Shown: in pieces, positions 1-13,500 of the stretch | Layout: each line of letters begins with the position of its first letter | How positions within the stretch are numbered: position 1 is the stretch's first letter | NCBI RefSeq assembly: GCF_964355755.1 | Contig: NC_092672.1 | Location: 38,062,501-38,126,500 of the forward strand | Direction: 5' to 3' | Length of the DNA stretch: 64,000 nucleotides | Source of the DNA: Antedon mediterranea | Taxonomy: Eukaryota > Echinodermata > Crinoidea > Comatulida > Antedonidae | Translations under genes and position numbers: made by a program | Notes under the pieces: model-generated | Told to the model about the DNA's origin: nothing | Databases searched by the model: none | What the model saw: only the letters and a program-made list of their open reading frames with translations

Positions 1-1486
1 GGACGAGCAAAACTAATATTTTCGGGATAGGTACGACCCATTTGACTAACTTTTACAAAACTGTATCAGCTGCCAAGGGTCGCTGTCATTGATAAAAATA
101 AATAAATGTTGATTTGATTTAAGTTTGGAGCGAATGATTTTCGTATGTATTTCTGACTGTTGTGCTCTTTCTCTATTTCAAGTAATAAAAACATTAGTAG
201 CCAGAATGCGCCCTCTCTTGTTGGGAGTGAAAAAACGGAGATAAAATGTTATAGCGCCGCCATAACTAAGAGAAAAAAGCTAATGCGCACGCGTAAGCAA
301 GGATTTTTCGTCTTAAGACATAATTTGCTGCCCTCTAGAGTTTAATTTTGCGCATGTGCAAAATAAAATTTACCTAAGACAATTTTTCTGCTAAGACATT
401 GCTAAGACGGTTTGATAAATAAGATTAAGTTATTTGCTTAAGCACTTATATACAAATATTTCAGCTTAAGCAAAAATATAAGCAAATATTGATAAATGCC
501 AACCCAGATGTACAAATCCGGAGTCATGATTACAAATGCGATGTACTAAATTGGCCCAAACAAATATACATTTTTGTAAATAAATAATTTAAATAATATG
601 TAATAATAAGTTGTCTTTTTTATCCATAACTAATATTGTTTACAAATTGATTTGAGGTACAGGCAGATATTTGGTTTGAATTTCTCTTTAATGGTCAAAT
701 ATTATATTATTATATTATTAAATATTATGTTTGTATTATTATTATACTTTCAATGTATACATTACCCTAAAAGACATTCTTTTTATCGTCTTTCCACATT
801 TTCTTTCATTCCAATGTTTGTGGGTTTCCTTGTTCTGATTCCTATCCTTGTGTGTTATTCCAGTACCGTACATTGATGCCACTGTGCTGTTTTTATCAAC
901 GTAATACAGTATTCATGATTTGTATTTATTAATAATTTATTAATGTAATTTTGAAAAGTAATACCTTGATAATTCATTTGTTAAAACAGATGTTTCATTT
1001 AATTTGTGCAATATATGATGCCTCTATAATGTTACACTTAATTTCATTAATTGAAAACATTTTGATTTTTAAAGAGGGTATTGATACAAGTCTATTCTGT
1101 GTATACTGCGCATGCTCAAAGTATAATATTTAAATAAGCCAACAAAATAATGTTCACTTATTTTAGTTAATTTATATTTTGGACATGCTCTGTAGAATTT
1201 TAAATGTTTCCCTGTTTTTGTTTTAATCTTCGGGATTCTTTGTAAAGCAATTTAGAAAAGGTTCTATTTTCAGTACTAATTGTAAATATAGGCAGGTGGT
1301 GATGAATAAATATGTATATGCGATTACTAATTTATTGTCTGAAAATGTGTCATTTTTATTTTCTTTTTAAGTCTTACTCCACTCTCCAAGCCTAAAATAA
1401 GACTTAGTTTACATAATCAATCTATCTTGTAATAACTTGTTATTGGATGTGTATGAAATAATATATGCATAAAGGCCAATTTACAC
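1..1486. other. AT-rich upstream sequence, no gene recognised
   Basis: Short open frames occur but none shows a domain, signal peptide or splice context that I can support. The sequence is AT-rich and looks intergenic. Confidence 0.5.
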
Positions 1487-2290
1487 CGACGAGCGGTAAC
1501 GGTAATAAAAATATAGAATCTATGTTATATGACTATTATACACACAACGCGGAACGGACGGGCGGTTTCATGTCTCAGGATAGATACAGAATCTACGTGG
1601 GACAAGCTACGTGGTTTTCCACTCTCAGGATAGATACAGAATCTACGTGGGACAAGCTACGTGGTTTTCCACTCTCAGGATAGATACAGAATCTACGTGG
1701 GACAAGCTACGCGGCTTTCCACTCTCAGGATAGATACAGAATCTACGTGGGACAAGCTACGTGGTTTTCCACTCTCAGGATAGATACAGAATCTACGTAG
1801 GACAAGCTACGCGGTTTTCCACTCTCAGGATAGATACAGAAAATACGTGGGACAAGCTACGTGGTTTTCCACTCTCAGGATAGATACAGAATCTACGTGG
1901 GACAAGCTACGCGGTTTTCCACTGTCAGGATAGATACAGAATCTACGTGGGACAAGCTACATGGTTTTCCACTCTCAGGATAGATACAGAATCTACGTGG
2001 GACAAGCTACGTGGTTTTCCACTCTCAGGATAGATACAGAATCTACGTGGGACAAGCTACGCGGTTTTCCACTCTCAGGATAGATACAGAATCTACGTGG
2101 GACAAGCTACGTGGTTTTCCACTCTCAGGATAGATACAGAATCTACGTGGGACAAGCTACGTGGTTTTCCGCTCTCAGGATAGATACAGAATCTACGTGG
2201 ACAAGCTTCGCGGTTTTCCGCTCTCAGGATAGATACAGAATCTACGTGGGACAAGCTACGCGGTTTTCCGCTTACCGTTACCGCTCGTCG
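1487..2290. mobile_element. Inverted-repeat element enclosing a 50-bp satellite
   Basis: The word cgacgagcggtaacggtaa at 1487-1505 is matched by its perfect reverse complement at 2272-2290 (19 bp). Almost all the DNA between is a 50-bp tandem repeat. Similarity outside the perfect core (ggccaat on the left, attgcc on the right) suggests the true ends lie a few bases further out. No coding sequence is present, so it would be non-autonomous. No clear target duplication was seen, so the transposon class is unknown. Confidence 0.6.
1573..2270. repeat. 50-bp tandem repeat, about 14 copies
   Basis: The unit begins ctcaggatagatacagaatc and returns every 50 bases from about 1573; one copy near 2200 is 49 bp. 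Variation is concentrated at a c/t site in 'tacg[t/c]ggttttcc'. There are no unique spacers. Confidence 0.95.
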
Positions 2291-4066
2291 TATTGCCTTG
2301 ATCACATCCGCTGAACAAAATGAGACTATAGGGTGCGCCATACACCTTGCTTTGAGATTATAGCCTGAGAAAATATCATAGCAGCTATCTTGATGAGAAT
2401 GTAAGTTTATATATATCTTTTGCTAAGACCCATCTTTAAATAAGGGTACAGGAGATAAGATGTAGAGTCAAAACTCCCTCATAATCATCGTAAAAATGAT
2501 TCGTATAAATCGTATAATTGTATATTGGTAGAATACGGTAAATCACCATCACAAATGCTGCCACCATGCTCATCTACATACATACATACATGTGTCACGC
2601 GCTATTCTCTAAATTCTTGATTAATAAAAACAGATGCAATAGTTGACGTGGTGATAGTTGTCATAACAACCTTTTAACAACTGTACACAAAGTATTTATA
2701 TAGATATTTGTGGCTTTTCTTATCTACTTTATCATAATCAAAATAAGTTCTAACTACTTGACACCTAATCATTAAATACACAATGTACACGCCTAATTGT
2801 TTTCTCTCACTGCTGTACATAAACGTCCTAAAATCTCATGGTTTGATTATAGTATTCCTTAGAATTATACGAGATATATTATAGTATTGACTTGAAAATG
2901 TACCGTTGTCCGTGATTTGTGTCGCGTCACCCCTCCTCGCGTCATGTCCTCCTCATCCTAATCTGTGTTTTTGTCGCAAAAGGCTCTCTTGTAGTATTTT
3001 GTTTTGCCCCGTCCAAATGACCAAATAATGATCTTATCTGATAGCTAGCTGACCATCTCTTTACCCATCAAGAGTAAATAGGCCTACTGTTGCTGTATAT
3101 AGGTTACAATCTGTTTGCACAGGAAATGCCAGAAGTTACTATATACATAATGTGTGTGCATTTGTGTTTTAGATAAAATGGTCTCGCATTGAAATATGGA
3201 AAAACCCTAATGATTTTAATACAATATTGTATTTCTCCAAAGTTTTCTTGAATTTTGGTTTAATTTTTATAAATACTATGACGTAATTTGTCGACACGTT
3301 GCTATGTTTCATAATCTAATCTAATGGTGTAGGCTATGTTTAGGTAATAGTTGTGTATTCACAAACAACATAAGTTATTACAAGTACATTACAACCACTA
3401 TGTAGGCCTATGCAAACATTTTATCGGAAGTCGACTTTACCGGTCTAAATTTCGCAACAACTTCCATCCATTCGGGCACTGAATACCTGTTATGACATCG
3501 TACGTACGTGACTGTTTTTTAAAGTTGTCTCAGATCAGAATTTTATTTCTTAAGTTTGTCTCAAATCAGGAGAACCTACGAATATTATGTACCGTTGTTC
3601 CAATCCGCTAAACCTTTACCTAGGAATTGAGTGAGGAAGCACGTGCATCCCACTGTTCCGCACAACGAATTAAAATGACACAACTAGGTCGTAGTCGCAT
3701 TGAAAGCCAACCTCGACAAACCACCCCCCCCCCTCCCCCCATCCCACCACTCCCATGATAGTTAATTCTATCCTGAAGAAAATGATGCAGAAGTCTTCTT
3801 GGATTGTATTTGCCTGGATTCCAGCTTTATATTACTGGGACGAATGTTTAATTTAAAATATCTTGCTAAACGTTTTAGAGTAACACTGAGCTCTTTTATA
3901 ATAATGTACATTTTTTTAAAGAGCAACGAAGTGCCAATTGAATCTGTAGAATACTGGTCTGAAGTTTGTGAAACTGAGCCTATAATAGTTCATGATACAA
4001 AAGAAGAAAATACAACCATACTTCAAATCAACTTATATACAGTCGTACTCCACAGGAGCTTTAATG
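2291..4066. other. Intergenic stretch without a recognised gene
   Basis: This holds AT-rich sequence and a C-rich tract at about 3721-3745. The only longer open frame (3799-4071, 90 codons) has no recognisable domain and abuts a LINE tail, so I do not call it a gene. Confidence 0.45.
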
Positions 4067-4180
4067 ATTGAGGAGCCTATACTCGAGGAGCCTATACATT
4101 ACAAGCTATGCTTTTATTTGGGCTCCTCCACTTTATTTAAGTTATTGGTAAAGTGAAATAAAATGAAAATCAAATGAATA
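4067..4180 (+). mobile_element. 5'-truncated LINE copy (3' UTR only)
   Basis: The 'gaggagcctat ... acaagct ... ggctcctccacttta ... gtgaaataaaatga' series matches the last ~100 bp of the LINE at 51861-55506. Both have the gaggagcc/ggctcctc hairpin (4085-4092 with 4121-4128 here) and an A/T/G-rich tail. No coding part is retained. Confidence 0.75.
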
Positions 4181-4451
4181 AAAGCACTCAAACTAGCATG
4201 TCTATAGCAAAATGCTGATTAAACCAATAGAACGTAGGATTGGTTACCCTATAAATAAATGGTGTAAGCCCTTATTTGCTATTGTTTTGTTGTACAAAGT
4301 CCTAAAGAACTCGCTCTGTTTAACTAACGTAGGCCACCACATGCCTCTTGCGTGCAGTCCTTACTGCATGTTACTTGTCATTAGTTCTACAGTTTATAAG
4401 AAAATAAAAGAAGATTACTAAACATTGTTTTATTGAAGTATTTGGACAACT

Positions 4452-4527
4452 ATGGCCATATTTGGCCCCAAGTTTATATTTTGTTTACTTTTATTAATTT
4501 TTGGATCAATACCTGCTGTGATATTAC
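4452..4527 (+). CDS. Exon 1: start codon and signal peptide
   Basis: An ATG with A at -3 and G at +4 opens [18 protein letters not shown], followed by SIPAVIL: a short basic n-region, a hydrophobic core and a plausible cleavage after SIPA. The exon ends at a strong gtaagt donor (4528) in phase 1, exactly the phase needed by the first EGF acceptor at 7602. The split codon becomes CAG (Gln). The start is chosen because no other upstream candidate combines signal peptide, donor and phase. A TTATAAG word near 4395 could be promoter-related, but the transcription start is not determinable. Confidence 0.72.
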
Positions 4528-7500
4528 GTAAGTATTTTTTAAAATCTTATCAGAACACCTAATACGTCGAATGCATATCAGTGGTTAAGTTTCAAAGTGA
4601 TTTTGTATTTTCAACCGTTTTTCTCATGTGTAAAATGCAAAACGTGTCCCAGGACTGCATGTAGCAAAACAAAATTAGGTACCGCATTTCTGACTTATCT
4701 CCGTATTTTTATCAACCTTGCACGATAGGTAATTTATAATTATACACTAGGCTATAAACAGTAATTTGTTTTTACAAAATTATTAAAATAATCAAGATTA
4801 TGATATAAACATATTTTTATTCTATGTCTGGCGTTTTGTCATTCCATTTTGGCAACTTAATATAATTAATAAAGAAACGATTTGCAAAAAAAAAAACCCC
4901 AAAAAAAGGAAACACAATAACTCAAAGATGGTACTCCCAAGACTTCCTTGTACAATTCAGGTCATTTCATACTCCATCACCCACAAACCTCCACAGCAGC
5001 ATATTACTTTTATTTAGGATTAAATGTCTTCTCGGTCACTTTGATACCCCAATATAACGAAAAAGTACGGAAAAGTGAGGAATTTAAACGTTATTTTGAA
5101 TAATTAATATTTCACTTTCAACTTTTTAAAATTGGTGGCATGCACTATACCTGGTAGGCCTACATGACTTGTACACATACCATCGTTAGCTTGTTAATCG
5201 CCAAATGTCATTTTGTTCTATGCTACGCATTACAGTACACGAAATTTTACTGATTCCACTGGGTGTTTTAAAAATAACAGGCCTAACATTTTGTAATCGA
5301 TAGGTATAAAGCCAACAAAATAGCATTCAATATTTCAAATGCTTTCAACATCTTTATAGTCCATAGTCAATACTATTAGATCATGTATTAAGCTGTAACA
5401 ATACAACTTGAAGTTATATAGAAAATGTTTGTTTCGGTTCTGGGGTAAAAACTCCTAACTCCTATATTTCAAATACATTCAAAGTCGATGTGCATCATTG
5501 ATATCTCATACTTAGTACAATTTAAACATCTTTTGTCATACTTATGGTAATTTGATATACTACAATGAATGAATTTTACTTAAATAAGGACTTTGAATAC
5601 ACAGGTTGCACCCTCCGTGCAAATATTGTCCTGCTGACTTGTGTAATGTTGGCAAGTAGGTCGATTTAACGTCTCTCAGAGATTGGGCGTTTTAGTCTGC
5701 TTCTGTATCTAAAATGTGCTTACTGGTAGGGGGCTCTACAAACATGTGGGGTCAGAGGTCAAATTATGAAATAATGTAATATAATGACAACCACTTTCCT
5801 TGTTCATGATAACCAAATGTATTCGGCAAGTACATCAAGAAGCTGGTACGAAACCTAAACAGCGGTAGTTTATTTATTCATGTATACTAATCAAAGTCTA
5901 TTTCTTTATTCTTTAAATATAATTAAAATAATTAAAGCGGAACTTCTTTGAAGTATCAATAATTAATGAGTTCTGTTTTCGTCTAAGTCTTTAAATATTA
6001 TCACCGACATCTAGAAATGAATTTCTAAAATCAGTTTTAAAAATAAATTTAGTACATTTTTTTTTATACGACGAAGTTCATGCTATAGAATAGGCCTACA
6101 TAGTATTTGATAATAAAGTCGCACTTTTTGACTTCTTTTCGTGACAAAAACAACAATGATTTTTTTAGTCCTGATGTATTTGACTCTTTTGTGAACGTTA
6201 CAAACTAGTATATTTGTTCATTTTGCTATACCTTTGACAGAAATTATAATAAAAACTATAATAATTCATCCTGGGTTAATCTGTATTTGAAAGAGATTCG
6301 TAATACTAGTTATGCTAGCCCGTAAACGTTTATACGTTACGGTTTGAGGCCTGGTACACCAAACATGGCCTGGTACACCATACATGGCCTGGTACACCAT
6401 ACATGGCCTGGTACACCATACATGGCCTGGTACACCATACATGGCCTGGTACACACCATACATGGCCTGGTACACCATACATGGCCTGATACACCATACA
6501 TGGCCTGGTACATCATACATGGCCTGGTACACCATACATGGCCTGGTACACCATACATGGCCTGATACACCATATATGGCCTGATACACCATACATGGCC
6601 TGGTACACCATTACCTGTACATGGAACACGACTCTCGAAATATTTGGCCGGATTTAAATGACAGTACTATTACAATTACTCTCTGTCTCGTTTCTATTCA
6701 ACTCAAATATTGGTTTTTCCTTCGTGCTTTCACTCATGGGGTTTCATTACGTATTGTACAGAAATAACTGTGGTATTTGACGAACGCAATCAGTTAAATA
6801 TGTGTTAAGATACATTGTTGTTTGAAGGTTTTCATGGCGAAATCAAATGTTGATATAAAGTTTGCGGTACACCACGTGTATTAGTTCTGGAAAGAACTGT
6901 TGAGTTTTTCGACGTTTCGATCAATATGCTTTGATGTACGATTGTATGATTGTATCCTGACATACAAAAGACATACAATAAGCTACCTGACGTACATGCT
7001 AATTTTTTTTCAATAGTCAAACAATTATAAATAAGTAATCAGAATAGTGTTGTATTTTGTGGTAAAACATTTTGGAGTTATTATTTAAGAGCTGATTTTT
7101 ATCTATTTAATGAAATTATTGGTATTTAAATGGGGTTCTTTCTTTTATAAGATTTTGCCCCTTTTTGTTTAAATCAATATTGTTATTTGTTATTGTCATA
7201 TTGAAATTGTCATCGTACAAAGAAAATAAAAGAAGTTGTCATTGCCATTGTCAAGAGAGAAGACAATTAAAAAACATTGTATTGGTGTTTTGTGAAATAA
7301 ACAAAAATGAAAAATCTCAACGAGTAATATTTCACTTCAATCACTTCATGACAATAATTATCATAAAAAAATATATTAGGTGGACTACTAGTGGTAGACG
7401 ATCGCCTGACCTCTGGTACATTTTGTACTTTTTGCTCCACACCTAGAGGTCTGAAGATCGTTCCGTTCCAGCCGCTAAACTGTGGAACAATCTTCCAAAT

Positions 7501-10500
7501 CTCATTAAAGAGTCTCACCTTCAATCGGAGTTTACTCTTTAGTTTCATCAACAGTGTATTTCCCCATAAATGTATTTATTCACCAATATCATTTATTATA
7601 GAGACTACTGATCTCCCGCCAGAGTGTCCTTCGGATGGGACGTCCCTCCAATGCGCCTTTGGAACATGCCGTGTAAACACAAATGGAGACCAGTATTGCG
7701 ACTGTCCTCCTGGTTTTAATGGAGACAGGTGTGAAGTTGGTAAGTTGTTAGAAGTGATTAAAATAATGAAGATGGATATTTTCTGTACCAGACAGATTTT
7801 TCGGGATCACACAGTTCTCGAGTGAACATCTGTACGCGCTTAGAAACATATGAGCATGCGCAGAATTAATGCTCGCCTCATGAAGGATCCTCTTTAAAAT
7901 TGGTTAATACGTAGATATAGCTGCAGATTCTAGTAGCATTGAATTTAATTCAATTTAATTTGTTTATGTCTTGTCATGATATATTTCTGTGAGGGTCCCT
8001 ATTGATCAGCTTCGGCTGTATGGACCACCCTCGTAAAATATTGTTGATATAAAATAAAAAATAAAACAATGTTCGTATATTTGTCAGCTCAGTGTAAGCG
8101 GAGCTTTAATTGAATTATACGACCAAAATCACAGTTACTTTTCCAACCTTTCTATACTGTTCTTATAAACTTGAATACACCAGATTCATTATTATTTGTC
8201 TAGACATCAACGAATGCGATTCGTCACCTTGTCAAAATGGAGCACCATGTATAGATCAAACGAATGGATACTTGTGCGCATGCCCGCCTGGATTCCAGGG
8301 AGACGACTGCGCCGATCGTAAGTTGAAATAAAGACCAATTGCAGAAAATAAACTTAATACGTCAGCAGCCAAACTTGCATGCTTGCATCATTTGTAAACA
8401 TAGACGATATAGTTAATTTCAATCAATACGTATTTATAGATTATTATATCTACCAAATAACGAATTAAATATGTATAATGTTAATGTATTAATAATGAAT
8501 TTTCCTGCATTTTATTCTTGATGCTACTTCATTGTTAGGCCTAATGCTATGACGTATAATAACATTAATTGAAAAGAAATCAATATCAATCAATTATTTT
8601 CCACTTGTTGCCATTATCCAAACTAGCAACAAACAAATTTATTTTAAAATAACACGTTCTGTATATACGTGTATATATAGTTCTGAAAAAAACTGCTGAG
8701 TTTATCGACGTTTCGATCCATATACAATACTTCGATCGTCCTATAATGCGTTTTTCCTTCAATTAGAAACGGGACCGTGCGTCAGCAACCCGTGTATGTT
8801 TGGCACTTGCGTTAATAGATTCGCAACGGAGCCGTTCTATACGTGTACGTGTTTTGATGGATATGAAGGCGACATTTGTGAAAGAGGTACATTTAGTTTA
8901 TTTATTGAAATTATATTTAAAAATATAACATTAAGCATTGTTGATGTTAAGAACAAGAATTAGTTTTGTTTCCTTATCGAAATTATTGTACAGTAGTAAA
9001 TCTTCCAACAGCGAGTTAAAGTACCGATGACTACATCTGTGGTTTCCAGTAGTGTGAAAAGCAGTGACGTACGTACAACGCAAAAGAAATGTGACCAATC
9101 ACAAGCAATCTCTGTCGTTGTGTTGCGTGTACGCCATTGTTGAGCCGTTACCAAACTCAAACGCATCTTGGCCATTTTGATATTCTTTCATTTCAGAAAC
9201 TGACGAATGTTTAAGCAGTCCGTGTGGACAGTATGGAGTGTGTAATAATTATGTTGACTTCTACAACTGTACGTGCAATCCGGGATACACGGGAGAAAGC
9301 TGTAACCAAGGTAATGATACGGGTTGAGAGATTTTGCCGTCCCTATATATTATTGGGAAGCTTTCGATTTTCAATGGCAAAGGACCAAAGACTTACTATT
9401 GTTGTCGTCTGGTGAATCTAGAAACAACTAATTAAAGTATGCCCAAATGTATTCCCCGCATGTGTACAATAAATTATTTTGACTACTCCTGGTAAAGATT
9501 GTCTCACAGAAGAGAATAATAATTAACAGTTATTAACTGAAATTTGTCCTATTTACCACTATATTCCCATACATGTCTTCTCTTTTAATTCGCAAATATT
9601 TGTTTTTTAATTTAGAAATTGATGAATGTGCTAGCTATCCTTGTCAAAATGGTGGTACTTGCACTGACCTGGTGAACGGCTACAACTGCACCTGTCCACA
9701 GATATACGAAGGTGTAGACTGCCAAACGGGTAAGGTGTACTATGCCTAGTGCTAGAATTAGGTTAAGCTTGGTTCCAGCTAGGACGCAACGCAACGTAAA
9801 CACAACGCATTGACATAAACGCAACGCAATGACGTAAACGCAACGCAATGACGTAAACGCAACGCAATGACGTAAACGCAACGCAGATAATTTGACAAAT
9901 TACAAGCGACGGATCATTCCAACTGTCGCTTTTTATTGGTAAACGTTGCGTTCCCAGAGGAACCAAGCTTAATATAGAACAGTATCATTTTGCTGAAAAG
10001 TTTCTCATTTCTTTTATTTTATTTTTTTTTAAATGTAAGTAGGCCTAACAATTGTCAAGTTCACTTTTTAAATTGACCCTCAATTCCCATGCTTCTACCG
10101 TACTTAAACGTTGATACTAATGTAAAAAAACAATCTAGGCGTGTATCTAAAACACCTACACAGTACAACCAAATGAATGTCTAAGTACACAAAACAAATA
10201 CTTTATTATCGCATATAGATTTCAACGTACGATCAAACAATATGCCAGTACGTCACATATCAAATATAACGATAAAGTGTTTTATTGGTGCATGTTTGTA
10301 GTCACCCACATGACAAACATTCATTATATCGATTTTTAAACATGGTATTTTATCTATTGTGTTCATTTAAGCATGTACTAAGTCATGTATAAGAGTATAC
10401 TTCAGTTACAAAGCTAACATTTACCTGTCATGATTGACATCATTTCGGTAGCTACACCTTAGCAAATAGTATGTTGCGTTTGAGGTCTCAACAATTAAAT

Positions 10501-13500
10501 TTATGTTATATAAAATATAAAATCTATGATAAGTTTTTACAAATATTGATATCATAATTTCAAACAGCCCATTCTTGATTCTGTTAAATGACAAAAAATA
10601 TAAATATGTTATTTGAGAAGTTTGTATTCAGTTTCCCACCCCTTATCTTTTTAGTTATTAATTTTTTAAACAACTTTCCATCAATTTCTGAATCATTTAT
10701 ATATATTTACACATGTGTACGAATTGATAAAAGTAACGTTCCCCTCCACAAAAACATTGTTTGTATTTATTAATAAAATGTTTCATTTTTTACATTTTTA
10801 TTAATACAGTGAAAAATGCTTGTCGTTCTGAACCTTGTTTGAACGGCGGCAGTTGCAATAACTATTATGACTATTTCACCTGTACATGCCCCAGTCACTA
10901 TCTTGGAGATACTTGTCAGACAGGTAAGCTAGCAACAGCGGTGTGCTTTTACTTGTTTTTAAGCCCCTACGTCAAATAAAATGATCAGCTCTTAAGCTCT
11001 GTGATGTGCCCATATATGGACATGATGATGTCATATTACTACCATATTTGGGCAAATCACACTTTTTTGTCAAACTAGTTTGATAGTGTAGACAGAGCTT
11101 TACTGGTCAATAAAAACAGAAGGAACGTTTACAATATTTTGTTACAGATTATTCAATGTTATGTACGACCAACATGAAATACGGTACTTTTTGTAATTGT
11201 ATTAGTATTATATTGCGACTTAGTATAGCACAAAAACTGAGTATAGACAAAACAGTACAGTACAATAACTTGTAATTGAATTGTATTCAAGAGTGCTATT
11301 AATCTGTGGCCCACCGTTATGGCCTATGGCATGACAAGTTGAATGCCACGAGTGTGTCGATTTCGAATATAAGAATTACAATTTATAATTGTTGTTGAAA
11401 TGAAATAGGTGGGCTTTCCTACTTAACTAGGTCAGCCATTAAAGAGAGGTCATGCATGAACCGCGCAGACGTAATCCTGTCAAAAACAGTTCACCACATC
11501 TAGCTATATTCTTTACTTTAAAATTTGGGACAAAAAACTAGATTTGTTTATTTATTCACACCTTCGTGTATAGGTCTACTGAAATGAATAGACAGTCAAA
11601 TTCTTCTGTTAACTACTTTTATAAATATTTAAATATTGAAAAGTAGGGTAATGTGGTCATTCCGAGATACTGAACACGTTATCATTAATTCAATTAATTA
11701 TTTATTTTGGCACACCGTCGTTAAATGTAAATAAAATAAAATACTTTTAATACAAAACAAAATTGAATCCTTTGCTCTAAAATAGAAACACGCAATGCAA
11801 TTTAAATCATCTTGAACTAAATGTAAGACGTATATTTGCAATAGTTCCACTATTATTGTTGTATTTTAGCTGCTGGTGTTTGCTACGCCAATGGTGACCC
11901 CCATTACTTGACCTTTGACATGTCATGGTACCAATTCCAAGGTATTTGTAAGTACGTATTGGTAAGAGATGGATGCGATTCAACAGCTCCAACCTTTCAA
12001 ATTGACGTCATTAATTCGGATAAAACTAATGTTACTGGTTCATATACCGAGGAAGTTATCTTGACATTGTATCTATCAGTAAGTACCTTTCGAACCTTAT
12101 TTTGAATATGAATTTTCTTTTTTTCTTTTAAAAGAAGAACAAAGAAAATAAAATATACATTAATAATATTGATTCAATCCCATTATAAGAAAATCTTGTG
12201 TCGGACAAGCCTGAACCCCCCCCCCCCCCGCACACAAAAATCAAATCAGTCATCAGAAAAAAAACGACATAGGGTTGCCTACTTTCATTTTAATAATCAA
12301 ACATTGAACGAATAAAATAGGAGGTGAAGTAAGAAAACAAAATAGAAGAAGGAACGAATCAAAGATGAAGGAAAAGACAAAAGAAGGCAGAGTCACTAAC
12401 AAAACTTAAATGAACATTTAGATCATTGATTCTCATAAATCTATATAATTAGTTATTATTATAAATATTCAACACACGTTGTTTTTACACAGACACTGGA
12501 ACTAATGGTATCATTGAAAGCTGACCGAGTTGTATTCGTCGAGGGTCGAAGGGTCACTTTACCTGCCGAACCCATTGATGGTCTCAAGATAGAAGCAGTT
12601 GGCTTTTTTGTGGTGCGTATATAAACCCAGTTTAACATATAATAGGCCTATTATCATTAGTAGTATTTGTTTACGGTAAATGGTATATTTATGAAAACTA
12701 GTTCATTCATGGTATGTTTACGGGTATTACTGCATTGAACAATCTTCTTTTAGTAAGCAACAGAGCATCCTCGTTATTAAATCAAGGCAATCTAAAAACA
12801 GGATGCTTAGCTCAAAGGGTTTATATGTGGCTAGCTGCTACAGATGAAAGGTTTCACACGCCGCCGCGAAGAATATGTACAAAGTACAGTACTGTTGATA
12901 TTTGTCACAGCCAGACATAAGATCAAAACATTGTTCCTATCTTTGCAAGGCGAGCCCAGTATCTTGTTGTTAGATTCCCTTAGTTCAATCACTATAGAAT
13001 TAAATATCTGCAGACATAACCCTATTTAAAAATAAAATGTATTTATCCAATGATTGATAATTCGTTTTCCAGCAAGTTACAGCCGATATATTGGATCAAG
13101 GCGTTACTACTCACTTTCACATAGAATGGGATGGTATGCGTACGGTAGAAGTTCGTCTTCCGTATGACATATACAGCAATTCTACGTGTGGTCTTTGTGG
13201 AAACTTTGATGATATACCAGAAAACGATCTGCGATTACAAAATGGCACCGTGGTAAGTTTAATGATTTTTTAGTCATTATTTTAACCTAAAGCTCTGTCT
13301 ACATTATCAAACTTTATGTGACAAAAGATGTGATGTGCCCAATATGGACATGATGATGTCATATCACTACCATATTTGGGCACGTCACACTTTTTTGTCA
13401 AACTAGTTTGATAGTGCAGACAGAGCTTTAGTCTGACGAAATCCAACAAAATTGGGGATGCGCCGACTTGTACTATTAATCGACATACTAGGGCTTCTTT

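Larger units (their letters stand above)
4528..7601 (+). other. Intron 1 (3.07 kb)
   Basis: It runs from the gtaagt donor to the ttatag acceptor. It holds the 19-bp tandem repeat at 6347-6611 and a LINE protein remnant at 7447-7542. A run of A and C lies near 4886. No exon was recognised; the flanking phases agree without one. Confidence 0.6.

Noticed and set aside
1573-2270. CRISPR array
   Set aside because: The 50-bp units are contiguous with no unique spacers, in a eukaryotic context.
3799-4071. 90-codon open frame upstream of the gene
   Set aside because: No domain, no signal peptide or convincing splice context, and it runs into a LINE tail. It may be an element fragment; not supportable as a gene.
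6266-6592. Open frames of 66-108 codons on both strands
   Set aside because: They are read-through of a 19-bp tandem repeat whose length is not a multiple of three; no independent coding sign.
7165-7446. Alternative start [15 protein letters not shown] for the gene
   Set aside because: It is hydrophobic, but no donor in phase 1 links it to the EGF at 7602, and the frame runs into a LINE remnant. The exon at 4452 fits better.
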